Shown: piece after piece, positions 33,656 to 42,999 of the stretch
Layout of the letters: each line of letters opens with the position of its first letter
How positions within the stretch are numbered: the stretch's first letter is position 1
NCBI GenBank assembly: GCA_910578975.1
Contig: CAJTRZ010000002.1
Location: 199,781 to 263,780, forward strand
Length of the DNA stretch: 64,000 bases
Source of the DNA: an uncultured Eubacterium sp.
GTDB lineage: Bacteria > Bacillota > Clostridia > Lachnospirales > Lachnospiraceae
Direction: 5' to 3'
The notes under the pieces: generated by a model
Databases searched by the model: none
What the model was told of the DNA's origin: nothing
The model's input: the letters and a program-made list of their open reading frames with translations, nothing else
Program-made: the position numbers and the translations under genes

Positions 33656-34756
33656 ATGATAGTTATAAGAAATAAAGCTGATGTGAAAATTAAATATCCT
33701 ATTGAGCAAATCTCAGATAAAGAAAGAGTGATTTTCTTTGATATTGAAACTACCGGTTTCTCTAGAAAATACTGCAACATTTATTTAATCGGCTGCATGT
33801 ATTATGCAGGTAATGAATTGATGTACACGCAGTGGCTTGCAGAGAATTTTAATGATGAGGCCAACGTATTGATGGCATTCCATAAATTTATTCAGAATTT
33901 TGATACCATCATTCATTTTAACGGAAACAGTTTTGATATTCCTTTTGTAACAGAACGTGGCAAAAAATATATGTTGGATTTTGATTTTGACAAATTTAAG
34001 CACATTGACATATATAAATCTGTAAACACCCTAAACCATATTTTAAACATGGAAAACCAGAAACAAAAATCTTTTGAATCCTTACTTGGAATCAAACGTA
34101 CAGATCCATTTTCCGGTGGTGATTTAATTGAAGTTTTCAGACATTTCGTAGAATCTAAAGACGAAAGATTATTAATGCCACTGCTTTTACATAATAAAGA
34201 AGATGTATTTAACATGGCATACTTACTTTCCCTTTTGTCATTTAAAGATTTGTTTTTGCACAAATACACTATTACAAATTATGCATTCAATGAATATAAA
34301 GATTATAATGGAGATACGCAAAAGGAATTAAAGATAGCTTTTGAGCTTTTTCATACCCTTCCTGTTGATATATCTTATAATATGAATGACATTTCATTAA
34401 TTATCAAGGAAAACATCGGACACCTTTCTGTACAGGTGCTACAGGGAACGTACAAATATTTTTACGATAATTATAAAGATTACTATTATTTGACAACAGA
34501 GGATGTTGCGATACATAAAAGTGTTGCGCAGTATGTAGACAGCAGGTTCCGGAAACAGGCCACTGCCAGTAATTGTTATGAAAAGCACTCTGGAGAATTT
34601 CTTCCTATAAAAGAATCCGATAATTTTAAATATTCTTTCAAAGAAGAATATAAAAATAAAGAGAAATTTATCAGAATAACTGATATTTCACAAAATAATA
34701 TTTTAGATTATTTAAATACAATAATTGATTTTATAAAGTTAAAACCAAAACAATAA
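33656..34756 (+). CDS. YprB-like DEDD-type (RNase H-like) exonuclease
   Basis: A 366-residue protein. The first half is a DnaQ-like nuclease with the acidic residues in place: FFDIETTGF (DxE, near residue 28), FNGNSFDIPFV (Asp), and HNKEDVFNMAYLL (Asp near 180), matching the YprB ribonuclease H-like family. The C-terminal half (about 200-366) has no recognised domain. YprB in Bacillus is fused to TPR repeats and sits by a DEAH helicase; here it is alone. The ATG at 33656 is the only sensible start, yet it lacks a ribosome binding site and follows an extended -10 by 6 nt. It ends in a strong terminator. The biological substrate is unknown. Confidence 0.85.
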   Translation: MIVIRNKADVKIKYPIEQISDKERVIFFDIETTGFSRKYCNIYLIGCMYYAGNELMYTQWLAENFNDEANVLMAFHKFIQNFDTIIHFNGNSFDIPFVTERGKKYMLDFDFDKFKHIDIYKSVNTLNHILNMENQKQKSFESLLGIKRTDPFSGGDLIEVFRHFVESKDERLLMPLLLHNKEDVFNMAYLLSLLSFKDLFLHKYTITNYAFNEYKDYNGDTQKELKIAFELFHTLPVDISYNMNDISLIIKENIGHLSVQVLQGTYKYFYDNYKDYYYLTTEDVAIHKSVAQYVDSRFRKQATASNCYEKHSGEFLPIKESDNFKYSFKEEYKNKEKFIRITDISQNNILDYLNTIIDFIKLKPKQ

Positions 34757-34760
34757 AGAA

Positions 34761-34792
34761 AGAGACTCACAATCAAGTGAGCCTCTTTTTTT
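34761..34792. terminator. Terminator between the exonuclease gene and the SASP gene
   Basis: AGAGACTCAC-AATCAA-GTGAGCCTCT, one mismatch, followed by TTTTT on the plus strand and by A/T-rich sequence on the other. It serves the plus-strand gene ending at 34756 and probably also the minus-strand SASP gene ending at 34811. Confidence 0.85.
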
Positions 34793-34810
34793 ACTCCGAA
34801 AGCGTCTGAA

Positions 34811-35011
34811 CTATTTACCGCTCATCTGTCTTTCCTGAGCTTCGATCATCTTCTTAACCATCTGTCCACCAACAGAACCAGCCTGAGCTGATGTTAAGTT
34901 ACCGTTGTATCCATCTGTAAGCTGAACACCTACTTCTGATGCACACTCCATTTTAAATCTGTTCATTGCACTCTTTGCTTCTGGAACATTAACTTTGTTT
35001 GTGTTACTCAT
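34811..35011 (-). CDS. Alpha/beta-type small acid-soluble spore protein
   Basis: A 66-residue SASP. It has the two family signatures: KMECASEVGVQL, containing the site cut by the germination protease GPR, and GYNGNLTSAQAGSVGGQMVKKMI. These proteins coat and protect DNA in the dormant spore and are degraded as an amino-acid source on germination. This is direct evidence that the organism makes endospores. GGAGG lies 6 nt before the start. A CATAATA box at 35081-35087 fits a sigma-G -10, though the matching -35 (AGTTTA) is weak. Confidence 0.96.
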   Translation of the reverse strand: MSNTNKVNVPEAKSAMNRFKMECASEVGVQLTDGYNGNLTSAQAGSVGGQMVKKMIEAQERQMSGK

Positions 35012-35080
35012 AACATACCTCCATTTTTCATTTCAAAAAATTTTAGTAACCAACCTTCAATTGAATTTTTGTTACACTAC

Positions 35081-35110
35081 TATTATGTGAAAAATGAAAA
35101 ATAATAAACT
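35081..35110 (-). promoter_or_regulatory. Possible sigma-G promoter of the SASP gene
   Basis: Minus strand: -10 CATAATA (35081-35087) and a poor -35 AGTTTA (35105-35110), spacer 17 bp. The gene class is known to depend on sigma-G; the -35 match is weak. Confidence 0.4.
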
Positions 35111-35153
35111 GGTAACTTGTTGTTGTTCTGACATTTTCTGCAAATTATAAAAA

Positions 35154-36518
35154 TTAATTAAATCTTTCTACAATCTCTTTAAATTTCATTCCATTTGATG
35201 CCTTGATTAATACAGTATCTCCTTTTTCTAAAATGGAATCCATCTCTTCAAAAAATTCTTCTTTTGTTTTAAAATATAAAACGTTATTGTTTCCTTTATC
35301 TGCACCATAATAAATATTTTTCGCCAATTCGCCAATACAAACCACTACATCAATATTTAATGACTTTGCCACTTCTCCAACCTGTCTGTGCATATCCACT
35401 TCTTCAGCACCCAATTCAAACATATCTCCCAATATTGCAACTTTCCTTCCATCTGCCTGGGATAAAACTTCAAGGCTGGCTTTCATGGACATCGGATTTG
35501 CATTATAGCAGTCATCAATAATTGTCATTCCCTTCGCATCAAAAATATGATTACGTCCACCAATGGCTTTTAATTTTCTGATGCCTGCATCAATCTCCTC
35601 TAATGTCATATGAAAATGAACACCAATACATGTCGCAGCCATCGCATTGTAAAGCATATGAAATCCGGGAATTGGAATTACTGTATTAAAAGTTTTATCA
35701 AAATATCTGATTGTTGTTTCTGTTCCTTTCACTCCAAGTGTATGATATTTTTCCACACAGACATTTTGCTCTGTTTCAATTCCAAAGAAAACAGGCTTGT
35801 TCCCTTTCACTTCCTTTACCTGAACCAGTTTGTCATCATCTCCATTTAATACAACAAAACATTCCTCTTTTGCATAATCAAAAATTTCTGTTTTCGCTTT
35901 AAAAACACCATCTCTGTCTCCCAGATTTTCCAGATGGCAGGTGCCAATATTTGTAATCACACAAACATCAGGTTTTGATACTTTTGCCAATCGATGCATC
36001 TCTTCAAAATCACTGATTCCCATCTCAATTACAGCAATCTCATGATTTTCACGAATTTTAAGAATGGTTAAAGGCATTCCAATCTCATTATTATAATTCC
36101 CTTCCGTTTTTAAAACATGAAATTTTTCCTGTAGAACAGAAGCAATTATCTCTTTCGTGCTGGTTTTTCCAACGCTTCCTGTAATTCCAATAATCTGACA
36201 ATCCAATTGTTCTCTATAAAATTCCGCAATATCTTTTAATGCCTGCGCCGTAGATACTACTTTTATGTAAGGACCTTTTACATCTGTCAGTTCCTTTTCG
36301 CTAAGTGTACACAATGCACCTTTATCAAAGACCTGATTAATAAAATCATGCCCGTCTACTCTTGCGCCAACAAAAGGAATATACAAAAATCCCTCTTCAA
36401 TCAGTCTGCTGTCCTTTTCTGCCCCTGTAATACACTCTGACTTTAAAGACTCGTCGCCAAAGTACTCTCCATTACAGGCTTTTGTTATATTTTCCAATGT
36501 CATATTTTTTAGTTTCAT
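35154..36518 (-). CDS. murF: UDP-N-acetylmuramoyl-tripeptide--D-Ala-D-Ala ligase
   Basis: A 454-residue Mur ligase. It has the P-loop GITGSVGKTSTKE (near residue 115), the central domain segment EMGISDFEEMHRLAKVSKPDVCVITNIGTCHLE, and the C-terminal DDCYNANPMSMKASLE with the catalytic metal-binding residues. MurF adds D-Ala-D-Ala to the UDP-MurNAc tripeptide in the cytoplasm. The gene for the D-Ala-D-Ala supplier, ddl, is 18 bp upstream, so two consecutive steps are co-transcribed behind recG. Confidence 0.96.
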   Translation of the reverse strand: MKLKNMTLENITKACNGEYFGDESLKSECITGAEKDSRLIEEGFLYIPFVGARVDGHDFINQVFDKGALCTLSEKELTDVKGPYIKVVSTAQALKDIAEFYREQLDCQIIGITGSVGKTSTKEIIASVLQEKFHVLKTEGNYNNEIGMPLTILKIRENHEIAVIEMGISDFEEMHRLAKVSKPDVCVITNIGTCHLENLGDRDGVFKAKTEIFDYAKEECFVVLNGDDDKLVQVKEVKGNKPVFFGIETEQNVCVEKYHTLGVKGTETTIRYFDKTFNTVIPIPGFHMLYNAMAATCIGVHFHMTLEEIDAGIRKLKAIGGRNHIFDAKGMTIIDDCYNANPMSMKASLEVLSQADGRKVAILGDMFELGAEEVDMHRQVGEVAKSLNIDVVVCIGELAKNIYYGADKGNNNVLYFKTKEEFFEEMDSILEKGDTVLIKASNGMKFKEIVERFN

Positions 36519-36536
36519 TTTTTGTTTTCCTTATTC

Positions 36537-37568
36537 TTAACTATTTTTATTAAGAGACAGCATAACGATGTTTTCGCATAAAGTCGGATAATCAATACCA
36601 ATAGCTCTTGCTTCATCTGGTATCAGACTGGTAGAAGTCATTCCCGGTAATGTATTTACTTCCAGACAATACATATTACCTGTTTTATCCATCATGATAT
36701 CAACTCTAGCATACGGTTCACATCCAATTGCCTCATATGCCGCTTCGGCTGTTCTTTGCATTTTATCCGTTAATTCCTGATTTAATTCTGCCGGACACAC
36801 ATGTGTTGTTGCTCCATCTTTATATTTGTTTTCATAATCATACCAGCCTTCATTTGGAATAATTTCCACAATCGGCAATGCCTTTCCATCAACCACTCCA
36901 ACAGAAAACTCTCTACCATCAATATAATCCTCTACTAACACCTGATTATCCAGTGCAAAACATTCCTCCAATGCCGCTTCATATTCAGATGCATCTTTTA
37001 CTAAAACAACCCCAACACTAGAACCGCCGTTGCATGCTTTTACCACAACCGGTATTTTCATTCCATGTTTTTCTAAAGAAGTATCATCACTTTTTTTCAT
37101 CCAGACACTCTTTGCTGTAGGAACCTGCTTTGACATAAATATCTGTTTTGTGATGGCTTTATCCATTCCCATTCCACTGGCAAGCGCACCAGAGCCAGTA
37201 TAATTTATTCCAAACAAATCAAAGGCTGCCTGGCATTTGCCATCTTCCCCGTTTTTTCCGTGAAGTGCCATAAAAACAATATCTGCCTCAACACAAAGTT
37301 CAATTACATTTTCTCCAAAAAAACTCTTTCTCTCTGCTTCCTCTTTTTTTAATTTTGATGACAATTCACGAATGGCATCTCTTTCTTTTATTACATCATA
37401 ATCCGTTTTTGCATCATCAAATAAATTTTCATTATATGTACCAAAAAAAGCATCTAGTAAAACTGCATTATGCCCCTTACTTCTTAGTGCCTCACAGACA
37501 TTGGTTCCTGAATTAATTGATACTTCTCTTTCTGTACTATTTCCACCACACAAAACAACAATATTCAT
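36537..37568 (-). CDS. ddl: D-alanine--D-alanine ligase
   Basis: A 343-residue ATP-grasp ligase. It opens NIVVLCGGNSTEREVSINSG, then MALHGKNGEDGKCQ, GSGALASGMGMDKAITKQ, the ATP-binding VVKACNGGSSVGV, and the metal site LEVNTLPGMTSTSL. It joins two D-Ala for the peptidoglycan stem. The start is the ATG at 37568, with AGAGG 7 nt upstream; an ATG at 37574 is too close to that site. It sits between recG (12 bp upstream) and murF. Confidence 0.96.
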   Translation of the reverse strand: MNIVVLCGGNSTEREVSINSGTNVCEALRSKGHNAVLLDAFFGTYNENLFDDAKTDYDVIKERDAIRELSSKLKKEEAERKSFFGENVIELCVEADIVFMALHGKNGEDGKCQAAFDLFGINYTGSGALASGMGMDKAITKQIFMSKQVPTAKSVWMKKSDDTSLEKHGMKIPVVVKACNGGSSVGVVLVKDASEYEAALEECFALDNQVLVEDYIDGREFSVGVVDGKALPIVEIIPNEGWYDYENKYKDGATTHVCPAELNQELTDKMQRTAEAAYEAIGCEPYARVDIMMDKTGNMYCLEVNTLPGMTSTSLIPDEARAIGIDYPTLCENIVMLSLNKNS

Positions 37569-37580
37569 ATCCATACCTCT

Positions 37581-39605
37581 TTATATATTAATTATTTTCT
37601 TTTCCTGTTTATATAATAAAGTCCTTTCTTCCTTAGATATATGAACCTTATTTTTTTCAATTAAATCTACTGCATGCGCAGCATTTTTTAAAACATCTGC
37701 ATCATTCATAATATCTCCCAGCTTAAATTCAAAATCTCCACTTTGTCTTACCCCAAAGAAATCTCCTGGTCCTCGTAATTTCAAATCCTCACTGGCAATA
37801 AAAAATCCATCATTGGATTGATTTAAAATTTCCAATCTCTCACTGGCTTCTTTTTTTCCTGTTCCATTAATGAATATACAATAAGACTGATTTCCACCTC
37901 TGCCTACACGGCCTCTTAACTGGTGGAGCTGTGCCAATCCAAACCGCTCTGCATTTTCCACCATCATGACTGTAGCGTTTGGCACATTAACTCCTACTTC
38001 CACTACCGTAGTAGAAACTAAAACCTGTATTTTATTTGCAGCAAAGTCTTCCATCTTCTCATTTTTTTCAGCAGCCTTCATTCTGCCATGTAAGAAATCA
38101 ACATGGATACTTGGTGGCAAAATTCGCTGTAACTTTTCAGCATATTCAATAACATTTTCTCCCTCTACCGCCTCACTATATTCTACTGTAGGGCAAATGA
38201 TATATGCCTGCCTTCCTTCCTGCACCTGCTTTTCAATAAAGTTATATGCATTTGGACGATAATCGGTTCCAACCACACAATTAGCAATGGGTTTTCTTCC
38301 TGCTGGTAATTCATCAATAATAGAAATATCCAGATCTCCATACATGATAATTGCCAATGTTCTGGGTATCGGTGTGGCACTCATAACCATCGTATGTGGA
38401 TAATCTCCTTTTTGGGAAATGTTTTCTCTCTGTTTCACTCCAAACCGATGCTGTTCATCTGTTACAACTAATGCCAACTTACGATAATTTACTTTTTCCT
38501 GTATCAAAGCATGTGTTCCTATGATAATATCAGCTTCTCCTGATGCTATCATCTGATATGTTTCCCTTTTTTCCTTTGCTGTCATAGAACCAACTAGTAC
38601 CACAGGTGTAATATCCAAATTATTTTTAACAATCAATTCTTTCAAATCTTCAAAATGCTGTCTTGCCAAAACTTCCGTTGGTGCCATCAATGCCCCCTGC
38701 TCTCCATCAAGTGCTGCTGTCAGCAAAGCTAGTACCGCCACAATGGTTTTTCCGGAACCAACATCTCCCTGAATTAATCGATTCATAACTTTATCAGAAG
38801 AAATATCTGCTTTTATTTCCCGCCATGTCTTCTTTTGCGCATCAGTCAATTGGAATCCTAAATTATTAATAACCCTTTCTAATTCTTTCGGTTCTTTTAG
38901 GATATGATGATTGCTGGTTATCTCATTTTTTTCTTTTAATGCTCTAAGAGTTATAATAAACTGAAAAAACTCTTCAAAAACCAAACGTTTTCTTGCAACA
39001 ATAAAATCTTTGTTATTTTTTGGAAAATGAATATTATGAATCGCCGTCTCTACATCCTGCAATCCAAATCTTTCACGAATCTCCAATGGAATCTTTTCAT
39101 CCTTAGAAACAATTTGAAAAGCTTGTTTTACGGCTTTCAAAACTATCGTGTTCGTAAGACCGGAAACTAATGGATAAACCGGCTGCATTTCTCCCATTTT
39201 TTTCTGATATTGAATAAATGAAAATGTTTTTGGCTGGTCCATTACATAAGAACCTTTGTTTTCATGCACAAATCCCCTAAAAATTAACACATCACCCTGA
39301 TGTAATGTATTTTTGATATAAGGTGCATTAAACCAGGTAGCTTTGATACCATTTCCTTCTTCATCTCTAATATATGCATCAACAATTTGAAGATTTCTAA
39401 CTCTTCTTACAGAAATCTCTCTGACAATAGTTCCTTTTACTGCCTGAGTTCTGTCTGCTTCCAAATTTCGAATTAAAACAGGCTCTTCAAAAGTATCATA
39501 ATACCTAGGGTAATATGATAACAATTCTTCCACTGTATATACACCTGCACGCTGAAATACTTTTTCAGTTTTTTCACCGATTCCATTTAATTCTTTTAAC
39601 TGCAT
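37581..39605 (-). CDS. recG: ATP-dependent DNA helicase RecG
   Basis: A 674-residue helicase of normal length. The N-terminal wedge/OB domain (about 1-230) is followed by helicase motifs: I QGDVGSGKTIVA, Ia MAPTEVLARQHF, II VTDEQHRFGV (a DEQH box typical of RecG), III SATPIPRT, and VI QLRGRVGRG. RecG reverses stalled replication forks and processes branched DNA. It is the first gene of recG-ddl-murF; GAGG and a second AAAGGT stretch precede the start. Confidence 0.97.
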   Translation of the reverse strand: MQLKELNGIGEKTEKVFQRAGVYTVEELLSYYPRYYDTFEEPVLIRNLEADRTQAVKGTIVREISVRRVRNLQIVDAYIRDEEGNGIKATWFNAPYIKNTLHQGDVLIFRGFVHENKGSYVMDQPKTFSFIQYQKKMGEMQPVYPLVSGLTNTIVLKAVKQAFQIVSKDEKIPLEIRERFGLQDVETAIHNIHFPKNNKDFIVARKRLVFEEFFQFIITLRALKEKNEITSNHHILKEPKELERVINNLGFQLTDAQKKTWREIKADISSDKVMNRLIQGDVGSGKTIVAVLALLTAALDGEQGALMAPTEVLARQHFEDLKELIVKNNLDITPVVLVGSMTAKEKRETYQMIASGEADIIIGTHALIQEKVNYRKLALVVTDEQHRFGVKQRENISQKGDYPHTMVMSATPIPRTLAIIMYGDLDISIIDELPAGRKPIANCVVGTDYRPNAYNFIEKQVQEGRQAYIICPTVEYSEAVEGENVIEYAEKLQRILPPSIHVDFLHGRMKAAEKNEKMEDFAANKIQVLVSTTVVEVGVNVPNATVMMVENAERFGLAQLHQLRGRVGRGGNQSYCIFINGTGKKEASERLEILNQSNDGFFIASEDLKLRGPGDFFGVRQSGDFEFKLGDIMNDADVLKNAAHAVDLIEKNKVHISKEERTLLYKQEKKIINI

Positions 39606-39665
39606 ACCTTTAACCTCAACATGAGATATTCTACCATATATAACATATTTTTTCTATATGAAATC

Positions 39666-39708
39666 GAATAGGCTGTTTATATGAATACTTCATACAAACA
39701 GCCTATTC
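39666..39708. terminator. Strong hairpin behind the secreted beta-helix gene
   Basis: GAATAGGCTGTTTATATGAA (39666-39685) pairs with the arm at 39689-39708 (20 bp, one mismatch; loop TAC). It begins 6 bp past the stop at 39714. The T-run is poor on the minus strand, but the position fits transcript termination or 3'-end protection. Confidence 0.6.
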
Positions 39709-39713
39709 ACTAA

Positions 39714-42389
39714 TTATTTAATTCTAACCTTTTTTGTATACTTACTATAATAGTACTTCTTGCCTACTTTCTTGTAGCTTCGAATTCTAACATAATATGC
39801 ACCTTTAACTTTTCTCTTAAATGTAAGTTTTGTCTTCTTTGTCTTCTTTACAGTTGTATATTTTTTCTTAAAGTTTTTCTTTGTAGAATATGCTACCTCA
39901 TATCCACTGGCACCTTTACTCTTGTTATACTTCACTGTAATTTTTTTCTTTGTTGCTTTCTTCTTTGTTATCTTTGTCTTAGCTGGTCTGATTTTTAATT
40001 TGATTGTCGCTGTATTCTTATATGCATTAATACCTTTTACAACAATCTTACCATTACCAATTTTCTTATTATTAGAATATGTAACAGTATAATCTGTACC
40101 TTGACGAAGCGTAACACCATTAATTACTACTTTAACCTTTGGTGCAATCACCTTTCCTGTATAAGTCTTTGTCATTTCTGTATCATATTTTCCTTTTCCG
40201 GAAATTTCAACATATGTAGAATAAATATTCTTTCTTGCCTGTTCATAAGTCTTATCTGCTGTGAATTTTCCATTGCTGTATGACATAATCTTACACATGT
40301 CACCGCTGCCATACACACCATATCCGGCTTTATTGATAGCATAATCAATACCACCATTGCCACTCAAACTGTAACTGCACACATTTTTAAACTTAACATT
40401 CGGTGTATCCGGACATTCCACGGCTGATTTAAGGAAACATGTAGCCTTCTGATAACAAGAATAGATTCCAAGTCCATAACCTTCATGGCTTGTTACATGG
40501 CTCGCAACCTTATAATCTGTGTATCCATAAGAACCAGGTGCATTCCATACACCCTGACTTGTTATATCATACGGAAGTTCACTCTGATACATATAACATT
40601 TGCCACCATTACCATTCCAAATTGTCTGGTATTTCTGGAAATGCTCTACCATCAGTCCATAAGTAGTAATATTATCACCATTAAAGATTACTCCAGTATC
40701 ACAAGTATTTTTGTCCCATGCAACACCTGCTCCATGGTCAGCTCTCCAAATCCAGAAGTTATCTCCAATAACATTATTGCTGTTAATAATTACACAATTT
40801 GTTGTCTTACAAGGTGTGGCATCTGCTCCACCTACTCTATAGAATGTATCAACAAGGCATGTTGGATTTGCTGAATTATCTACATTATTTTTAGTAGTAC
40901 CTACCGTTAACAGTGTATCTGATTTTTTTCTTCCTGCATCAAATAATACACCTGCCACTTTAACACCTGCAACATCTCCAATCATCATACACTGGTTGCC
41001 TTCTGTCGGCTTTAATGTTGCATATCCTAATCCTAAAACTACCGTATCCTGATTTTCAATTTTGATTGGCTCACTAATTTCATAGATACCTGGTGTTAAA
41101 ATTAAATTTTTACCATTTTTAATTTCTTCATTAATCTTTGCTGCAGAATCACTTGGTTTTGCCACATAAAATTCTTCTAAACCAATGATTTCTCCTGCAA
41201 TTTCTTCACCATCCCATGAAACACCTTTCGCATTCTTTCTTAATTCAGGAACAAATACACCATATTCTCCATATTCATCCACTGTAAGAAATGGTTTTTC
41301 CTGCACATCCGGTGCCTCAGAAATCTTTGTATACTGCTGGTATGGCCATTCTCCATCCGGACCATTCTTTACTGTTCCTGTTGTATCATATAAAGATTTC
41401 ACTTCACAGCCTACAAAAACATAATTCCAGACACTTCCATCCCACTTATTCATCTCAACATTACGAGATAACCACTGCTGTTGTGAACCGGCAGAAATAC
41501 CACTTTCTGCATCTACTTTCTTGCCTGTTTTCTTGTCTGTATATTGATATTTTCTTCCGGCAATCTTGGAATCCGCCAAGAAACCACCACTGGCATATCC
41601 ACCATTCTGATGTAAATCAAGATTACCTTTAATATTCATTCTTCTCATGGATGTAGCCTGTGATACAGCCCACATTGTTCTGTCTGCTGTTGTTGTTAAA
41701 TTTTCAACAGAACGCCAGAAATTACACAAGGCATTATAATTAATTGAGCCGTCATATTTTTTACCAAGCATCCACTCAGCCTTACAATTAATATTTCCAA
41801 TCACTGTATCTTCCGGTGAAATACCCATACCTGCTACCTGTGTATAGAAACCAATCTCTACCTGTAAATCATTACTATATGTACCTGGTGCAAAAAGTAA
41901 TGCATTTCTGTCAGAGATGAACTGACCTTTTTCTGTAGTTCCGTAAATACTATTAATTCTTGACTGAATTTCTTTTGCATTATCAGTTGGTTCAAAAATC
42001 GTTGTATTTGCACCAAATGTATCAATTTCATATGATGTAATGCCATTCATCTGTTTTACTTCTTTGTTGCCATCTACAAGTCTTACTTCATAATAACCAC
42101 CATCATAATCTTCATCTACATATTCTCTGTCTGTTGTACTGGCAATCTTTGTATATGCAGCATATCTACTATCTGCTCTGTAAATATTAAATGTACAACC
42201 CTCTGCAATGGAACAATTCCAGGAAATCCTACAAGTTCCATCTTCATTTTCCTCAAAACTTAAATTTGTAACTGATTGTGTTGTCAAATTCTGTGCACTA
42301 ACCTGTAAAACAGGCATTACTGTAATACTTGTTACAACCAATGCACAAACTAAAATTAAAGAAAATAAGCTACGTTTAAAATCTTTCAT
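39714..42389 (-). CDS. Large secreted beta-helix protein, possible glycoside hydrolase
   Basis: An 891-residue exported protein with a signal peptide (about 1-33). Residues 37-120 are an FN3-like domain. The main body (about 130-735) has the repeating short strands of a right-handed beta-helix in two halves, each opening with a Gly/Pro-rich turn (NALLFAPGTY and KNLILTPGIYE, the latter followed by TVVLGLGYATL). Distinctive segments (GSQQQWLSRN, SNNVIGDNFWIWRADHG, GLMVEHFQKYQTIWNGNGG) match from memory a family often labelled 'coagulation factor 5/8 type' or 'adenylyl cyclase' in actinomycetes, with a GH55/pectate-lyase-like fold; enzyme activity is unproven. An MBG-like domain (about 735-800) and the cationic FN3-like module (about 805-891) end it. 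Confidence 0.7.
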   Translation of the reverse strand: MKDFKRSLFSLILVCALVVTSITVMPVLQVSAQNLTTQSVTNLSFEENEDGTCRISWNCSIAEGCTFNIYRADSRYAAYTKIASTTDREYVDEDYDGGYYEVRLVDGNKEVKQMNGITSYEIDTFGANTTIFEPTDNAKEIQSRINSIYGTTEKGQFISDRNALLFAPGTYSNDLQVEIGFYTQVAGMGISPEDTVIGNINCKAEWMLGKKYDGSINYNALCNFWRSVENLTTTADRTMWAVSQATSMRRMNIKGNLDLHQNGGYASGGFLADSKIAGRKYQYTDKKTGKKVDAESGISAGSQQQWLSRNVEMNKWDGSVWNYVFVGCEVKSLYDTTGTVKNGPDGEWPYQQYTKISEAPDVQEKPFLTVDEYGEYGVFVPELRKNAKGVSWDGEEIAGEIIGLEEFYVAKPSDSAAKINEEIKNGKNLILTPGIYEISEPIKIENQDTVVLGLGYATLKPTEGNQCMMIGDVAGVKVAGVLFDAGRKKSDTLLTVGTTKNNVDNSANPTCLVDTFYRVGGADATPCKTTNCVIINSNNVIGDNFWIWRADHGAGVAWDKNTCDTGVIFNGDNITTYGLMVEHFQKYQTIWNGNGGKCYMYQSELPYDITSQGVWNAPGSYGYTDYKVASHVTSHEGYGLGIYSCYQKATCFLKSAVECPDTPNVKFKNVCSYSLSGNGGIDYAINKAGYGVYGSGDMCKIMSYSNGKFTADKTYEQARKNIYSTYVEISGKGKYDTEMTKTYTGKVIAPKVKVVINGVTLRQGTDYTVTYSNNKKIGNGKIVVKGINAYKNTATIKLKIRPAKTKITKKKATKKKITVKYNKSKGASGYEVAYSTKKNFKKKYTTVKKTKKTKLTFKRKVKGAYYVRIRSYKKVGKKYYYSKYTKKVRIK

Positions 42390-42422
42390 TTCTTTTCTCC
42401 TTTTCTCATAAAATGTATTTTC

Positions 42423-42451
42423 ATTGTAACATATTTACACAATCATTCCAA
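42423..42451 (-). promoter_or_regulatory. Promoter of the secreted beta-helix gene
   Basis: Minus strand: -35 TTGGAA (42446-42451), extended -10 TGTTACAAT with hexamer at 42423-42428, spacer 17 bp, 34 bp before the start. Confidence 0.65.
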
Positions 42452-42519
42452 TTATAAAAATGTTTTTATGCATAATCACAATTTTCTCTCACAATTCGTT
42501 CTTCAATTTAAATTATTTT

Positions 42520-42705
42520 TTATAAAACCAATGCTTTTTTCGGACAAAAATTTGAGCATTCACCACATCTGATACACTTATCATGATTAATCTGTGGTGC
42601 CTCAAAATCTTTCTGTGTCAATGCTCCCACCGGACAAATTTTCACAGCAGGACATTTATGATTTTGAGGACAATTCTCTATTATCAATTTTAATTTCTTT
42701 TCCAT
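42520..42705 (-). CDS. Small ferredoxin-like 4Fe-4S protein
   Basis: A 61-residue protein. The C-terminal half holds a full [4Fe-4S] motif, CIRCGECSNFCP (about 44-55). The N-terminal half has four Cys spaced as CPQNHKC...CPAVKICP, incomplete for a classical second cluster (Cys-x5-Cys then Cys-x5-Cys), so it may bind one cluster plus another metal or a modified cluster. Probably an electron carrier in the cytoplasm; partner unknown. GGAG lies 7 nt before the start. It stands alone between the beta-helix gene and the foldback element downstream of groEL. Confidence 0.85.
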   Translation of the reverse strand: MEKKLKLIIENCPQNHKCPAVKICPVGALTQKDFEAPQINHDKCIRCGECSNFCPKKALVL

Positions 42706-42755
42706 TTCTCTTCTCCTTTTTCTTTAAGTGTATTCTTATTATAACACGTATATTC

Positions 42756-42956
42756 CTTGGAAACATTGAATTTCATAAACAGATTTGTATAGAAAAAAGA
42801 AGTAAGTAATTAAAACTAAAATTTAATTTCCAAATCAAATTTTAAGGATTCACGGAGGAGAATTCATATAAAGAATTCTCCGTAGCTGTATCCGATGTTT
42901 TAAATTATTTACTTCTTTTTTCTATCTACAAATCTTTATGGAATTCAGTTTCCAAG
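42756..42956. repeat. About 200-bp foldback (inverted-repeat) element
   Basis: The outer arms are long imperfect inverted repeats: CTTGGAAAC...TAGAAAAAAGAAGTAA at 42756-42814 mirrors the sequence at 42902-42956, which ends GTTTCCAAG. The centre is another hairpin, GAGAATTC-ATATAAA-GAATTCTC (about 42858-42880). In all about 200 nt could fold into one rod. It contains no open frame. It occupies most of the 294-bp gap between groEL and the ferredoxin gene. It may be a small non-autonomous transposon remnant (MITE) or a structured groEL 3' end. Confidence 0.65.
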
Positions 42957-42999
42957 TGTATCCTTTTATACTCGAACCACCTCGACAAACCGGATTTTA

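Noticed and set aside
42957..42999. tRNA-like 3' half (GTGGTTCGAGT on the minus strand) just past groEL
   Set aside because: It resembles a T-loop only; the flanking bases do not form a T-stem or acceptor stem and no anticodon arm exists.
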